A stretch of 64,000 bases of DNA from Caenorhabditis elegans (Eukaryota; Nematoda; Chromadorea; Rhabditida; Rhabditidae): NCBI RefSeq assembly GCF_000002985.6, contig NC_003279.8, positions 6,014,001 through 6,078,000 of the forward strand, in the 5' to 3' direction. The position numbers and the translations under genes are program-made. Within the stretch, counting starts at the first letter, position 1. Each line of letters opens with the position of its first letter. This document shows positions 59,601 to 64,000 of this stretch, one piece after another. The notes below the pieces were generated by a model. That model was not told where the DNA came from and ran no database searches. It was given only the letters and a program-made list of their open reading frames with translations.

Positions 59601-62171
59601 GCGACACGAGATACCACTGTGGAGAGTGTAGAGAATATGAGAGAGAAAGAGAGAAAGAGAGCAGATTGTTAGTGAGCAAAGGACAAGAGAGCAATTCTCG
59701 AGTAGAATAATGAAGGAAGAGGAGGAGGAGTGATGTGTGCCTGGCTTAGTATGCGTTCTGGGTCGTCAAAGATGAAAAGATTATGGTAGAAAGAAGAGAT
59801 TTAGACATTTACATATTATGAAAATAAATTTTGCATGATTTTACAAATATTATAAACATTACGGAAACAGTGATAATACAGTGATAAAACAGTGAAGCAA
59901 ATAATGAATTTTCTATTGTGAGCTCAATAATTTCAAAACAATATTTTGGAAACGACTACTGCAAGAACAAATTCGGTGAGAAATTTTCTTTTTGATTTTC
60001 GGGTGAATGGATGTTAAATTTTTAAAAATCCGAACCTTTTGGAACATCTTCAATATTTCGTCTTTTTAAACTTCTTCTCTGTGGAGCAGCGGCCTCTGTT
60101 GAAGTTCTTCTTGCTCTCTCAACTCCGCCAACTCCTAAATCAGCCGATGTCTCATTTAACATTTGTTCCAATCGATTTGCAGCTCCATTTCGACGTTTAA
60201 CAACAAGAGAGTCATCAGTTTCAGTCATTTTAAAGAGCCCCGTATCGTATTGGATAAGATCTGCCGGGAGATTTATGCAAAGCTCGTCGTAAATCGTTGC
60301 GAGACCATCGCCAATCAATTCGAGATAACTAAAAATAGATTTTATTGAAATAATGTTGTGAAAAGAATAATTATTTTTATTTTCACTACAGAAATCTACA
60401 AATTGAAAAAAAAAAGCTTAAAACAGTCAAGTGATAAAAATTCTAAAATGCCGAATGTTTGATCATTTACTGGTTTTTCATTTAAAAAATATACAATCGT
60501 GCTCCAAGTTTTTAGTTTAAAACATTAGGAAAAATCGCCTAAAAATTAATTAATTCATTGTCCGAGAGGAGTACACGACCAAGAACTACAAAAAACAAAT
60601 TTTTGTGCGAAATTCAAATGATATGAAATAATTAGTTGATTTTGGGCAATTTGGAGCCTTATAACATCCACTTTGGACATTTTCGGTGACTTTTTGCTTT
60701 ATTTCTATAGCACTTCAATTCTATATGTGAAAATTTTCCCAATGAAAAAGATAAAAACTCACATATCAGTAACAGGTTCCTCAACAAAAGTTCTCAATCT
60801 CTCTGCTCCAACTGAAATATAGATCATTCTCAGCTTATTGATCGCTTCATCCAGCCAACGACGTTCATCAGTAACCACGTAAACATGAAGCGTTAGGAGC
60901 ACCTGAAAATTTCTTTGCTATAAAATAATAAAGACAGAATAATTTCCAGAGTTATCATTATTTTATCAAGGAACAATTGGCACAGTGCCAGGTAGAGAAT
61001 TTGTGCCAAAATATCATTTTGGAAAATCAATGATGGTTGGGAACAATTCATAAATCAATCAATTTGATATCATTTCTCTTTGATTCTAATCTTGTGATTG
61101 ATCTCAATCAATCAATTTCATCCAACCAAGCCACCTATCTCAAAGTGATAAGAGACTTGGCACAGTGCCAATTGTTCACAAATTGTGATCACTTATTAAA
61201 CATTTTTCTACGTTTTCTGCTCACTAAATTGAACCTATAAGTCTTATTCAAGTCTAATTTCGTGTGCTTATTTATCTTTATTGATTTTTGAAAATTACCT
61301 GAATCTGACACTCTCTTGCTCTCCATTCGTCTGTCATATTTTTGGATTCGTGTAATTCATTCAGTTGTTGACATGTTTTAAGAATATGATCACAGAGAAA
61401 TTCACACAGTAGCTTCTGGAAATTGGGAATATTACATTTGTTTTATAACAACTCGAACATTTTTTCTTCGAAATATAGAGTTAGTGTCACTGTTTGAAAG
61501 ATTTTAATACTTTTTTGATTATACATTCAAGTTTTCAAGCTTCCAAATCTTTATTTTCGGGGATTAAAAATCTTTTTTTTAACGAAAACTCACTGGACAA
61601 TTGCTCTCCCAGGTCTTGACACGAAAATATACATCCAGAGATTCCACGACTCGATAATACAAGTTTGCGGGGCCTGCTTCATCGTCCAAAAGTTCCAGGT
61701 AATATTTGGTGAAAACCTCCGCCAGACAATTCTCTTCACACTCTGTAAAACGTACATCATTTAGGTTTAAAAAAGTGCGGCCCAGCTTACTAAATTCGAC
61801 GATTTCCGCATTTTCTCTGTATTTTTTGAGACGGGCTGCACGAATTTCGGCGAGTCGTTTCTCCCGATAGTTTAATGGTTTTTTCTTGCTATTCTCAACG
61901 GTAGCGACATCAGATGAGCAAGATGGACCTGCTGCAGAAGATGTTGAAGTCGACGAAGAACGCGTGCAATCTCCTTTAAATTTCGGATTTGTGGGATTTT
62001 CAATGAATTAAAATTACCATAAAGCCTGGCAGCAATTGGTCTTGGTGCTCCTCCAATATCTGTACATCCTTCATCAGTCATTGTTCCTCTGTCCAAATTC
62101 GATGAAGATGACTCTCCAACGTGGCTTGAAGAGCTCGATGAGCTGGGCGCCTCGTCGAGCAAATCGTCCAT
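56679..62171 (-). CDS. Treslin/TICRR-like (Sld3-type) replication initiation factor
   Basis: Thirteen exons (62018-62171, 61791-61973, 61594-61742, 61299-61415, 60763-60902, 60036-60328, 58985-59246, 58756-58849, 58351-58653, 57779-57966, 57426-57480, 57184-57375, 56679-56963) keep phase and encode 804 residues. Residues about 113-275 resemble the Sld3-Treslin domain: NLYYRVVESLDVYF, ILKTCQQLNEL, RARECQIQVLLTLHVYVV (vertebrate RECQLQVFLRLEM), KLRMIYISVGAERLRTFVEE and YLELIGDGLATIYDELCINLP. Treslin/Sld3 recruits CDC-45 to loaded MCM helicases at origins under CDK control. The remaining two thirds are basic and Ser/Thr-rich with CDK-type sites: TPIR (T468), SPSK (S587), SPKK (S768) and SPVK (S786). 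The vertebrate N-terminal domain is absent. Start: ATG 62171 two bases after AATTCCAG. The family match is from remembered sequence, not a search; the gene model itself is solid. Confidence 0.72.
60972..61176. mobile_element. 205-bp MITE-like element with 19-bp terminal inverted repeats
   Basis: The left end AACAATTGGCACAGTGCCA (60972-60990) and right end TGGCACAGTGCCAATTGTT (61158-61176) are perfect inverted repeats. Each itself contains the palindrome TTGGCACAGTGCCAA or a part of it. The interior is AT-rich and non-coding, with further short symmetry around GATTGATCTCAATC. It sits in an intron of the Treslin-like gene. No clear target duplication is seen. Confidence 0.82.
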
Positions 62172-64000
62172 GTCTGGAATTACATTGTTTAAAAATAGAG
62201 AACTTCAGGCATTACTGTAGGTGCCGGGAGTGCGCGGGAAACCTTTAAATATGGAAAATGTTTTGCATATCAATGGTAAGAGCCCTAACAAGTTTTCCAT
62301 AGTGTTTACAATGTATTTTTTTGAAAAAATAACAAAAATGTTCGGCAATTCAGAAATTGCTACTATTATTCAACTGAATACAAAAAAATTAGGTTGAAGT
62401 GGGAGACTGCGGCGCGGAGAGAAAGAGGGAGTGATATTATGGCTGATAAGCACGTTTGCGACTAGTTATCGTTAAAACGAAAGAGACGATGAAAGTTAGA
62501 GACAGAGAGAAAAAGAAAAAATAGATTGGCATCGTGCCAACCCACAAAATCACAAACTTGTTGTTGCGTTGTAACAATTGGTTCTTTGAAAATCGAATAT
62601 TTATATTTTGAAATTTACTTGTAATCAAATTCCTACTTTCAATATGTACAAGTCAAAGAAAAATCAGATATTAATGCTCACTTGAATGTGAATAAAGAAT
62701 ACTTGCATATTTTCTAAAACTAGCTGTAAAGTTTCCATAACAACGATGTGCTGATTCAAAATTATTACCAAAACTAGAAATTCAAAAATCAACTGACCGT
62801 TTTATTATCAACAATCGTTGCGTCAACCCTTTCAGAAGCTTCTTATCAATTTTGACATTCAAATCGTTCGAATTTGAATGTAATATGCAGGCTTCTTATC
62901 AGTTGGGAAAATATTTGAAACGGAACAATTGAAAGAATTTTTAAAAATCGAACCATTGTTATTAATTGGATCACAAAATATATAGAACGATGACTTTTCA
63001 TAAAAAGAAACTATCTACAACATAATATAAAAACAAAGATTAATTAGTTTAGACTGTTGTTCCGAACATCTTTTTAAAAAAAAACGACGAGAATTCTAAA
63101 ATCATTGCGTGAAATTTTAAAGCATAGAGTTTTACTTCATATTTAATAGTATAACTTTTTCTAATATTCACTAGCAAAAAACTCCAAAACATACCTTACG
63201 ACACCTCCGGTCATTTCACTAATAAAGCTCACGTACAAGAAAATAGTATAGAGGTGTGAACACACGCCTGACCTGTATGCAACCGTCTAGAGAAAATGTG
63301 ATCGACGAACTATCGAGCGAACATGAAGAGATATAAGAGAAAATAAGTGAGAGAGAGAGAGGGAGAGAAAACAGAGAAAATGTCAATAGGAAAATGGAAA
63401 AGACAGAAGAGAACCCAAACAAAACCGTTTTCCTTCTACCAACAATTGTACAGTATCATCAGAGAATGGCCTGTACCGAGAGTAAATAGAGGAACGGTGA
63501 GTAGAGTAAGAAATAGAGAAAGGTAATTTGAAACCGATTACTTATGCTACTTTTGTATTTACTTAATGTACCCAAAAAACGTTAGAGCTTCTGATTTGTG
63601 GATGAATAGAAATTATAACTGATACTTGAAGTGTAAGTGCCTGAACGAAATTCAGTAACAAAGAAACAAAGACAAAATTCGGTTGAGTTGGAGAAAAAAT
63701 ATCTCAAAATCAGTAAAAATAAAACAATTTTTTTGAAAATGGCTCTGTTCGTTCCTTAATTTAATTCATTTTTCTTATTTAAAATACGAGAAGCAATTCA
63801 CATTTGACAATTTTTTTTTGATGACATAACTAGTAAAGATTTAAATTTTAAAATTTTCCTTTGGTTGTTTCTCTTAAAAAATGAAAAAAAGTTATGATTT
63901 GTAGGAAAGAAGATTGAAGAAGATCATAAAATGTTTAAGCAAAACTAATGAAACCACCAGATATCTTATAAGTTTGATTTAATTAAAATTAAAAATTATC
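62172..64000. other. Upstream region of the Treslin-like gene, no supported gene
   Basis: About 1.8 kb to the window end. It includes purine-rich stretches on the plus strand (62400-62530 and 63280-63420, with a GAGAGAGAGAGAGGGAGAG run at 63351-63369), and AT-rich DNA. ORFs on the minus strand (62437-62628, 63219-63422) are Leu/Ser/Phe-rich complements of those purine tracts and are not credible genes. The promoter of the minus-strand gene starting at 62171 should lie here. Confidence 0.45.

Noticed and set aside
63219..63422. Minus-strand ORF near the window end
   Set aside because: It is the complement of a GAGAGA purine tract, giving a Leu/Ser/Phe run with no coding evidence.

Overview
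The window looks like nematode nuclear DNA and is almost certainly Caenorhabditis elegans. It is AT-rich, with dense small introns ending in TTTTCAG, short 5' regions with splice acceptors just before the ATG (trans-splicing style), tandem paralogues and genes nested in introns. The gene order (ints-1, csn-2, vps-34, ceh-2, the three ariadne genes, mbd-2) agrees with what I remember of chromosome I around cosmids C06A5, B0025 and C27A12. Exon boundaries were set by hand from GT/AG sites and reading phase. Unless stated otherwise, every multi-exon model here keeps an open frame with consistent phase.

Layout. 1-8 kb (+): 3' part of the Integrator scaffold INTS1. 8.7-19.4 kb (+): a probable operon of csn-2 (COP9 signalosome subunit 2), a MEAF6/Eaf6 homologue and vps-34 (class III PI3-kinase). 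An antisense 66-residue membrane-protein gene lies in a csn-2 intron. 21.5-23.8 kb (+): an unrecognised zinc-finger gene with an Arg/Ser-rich tail. 24.4-31.9 kb (+): two neighbouring C2H2 zinc-finger paralogues, the second probably let-391. 32.9-36.4 kb (-): ceh-2, an EMX/empty-spiracles homeobox gene. 36.4-40.1 kb: no certain protein gene, but a tRNA-Leu(AAG) and a 1.6-kb near-perfect inverted repeat. 40.1-47 kb (-): three tandem ariadne RBR ubiquitin ligases. 47.9-54.0 kb (-): a PIG-O GPI ethanolamine-phosphate transferase, with mbd-2 on the opposite strand inside one intron. 55.0-56.1 kb (-): a Lys/Ala/Thr-rich protein of unknown function. 56.7-62.2 kb (-): an 804-residue protein that I read as the worm Treslin/TICRR (Sld3) replication-initiation factor. 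62.2-64 kb: upstream DNA without a supported gene.

Most of these genes do unrelated housekeeping work: snRNA 3'-end processing, cullin deneddylation, histone acetylation, endosomal PI3P, ubiquitin transfer, GPI anchors and replication origin firing. The points most worth a second look are the Treslin-like gene, the loss of the catalytic histidine in two of the three ariadne paralogues, a 200-bp identical tract between those two paralogues, the giant hairpin carrying Pol III box A/B matches, a missing core strand in PIG-O, and the zinc-finger/RS gene in which one stretch can be read in two frames.
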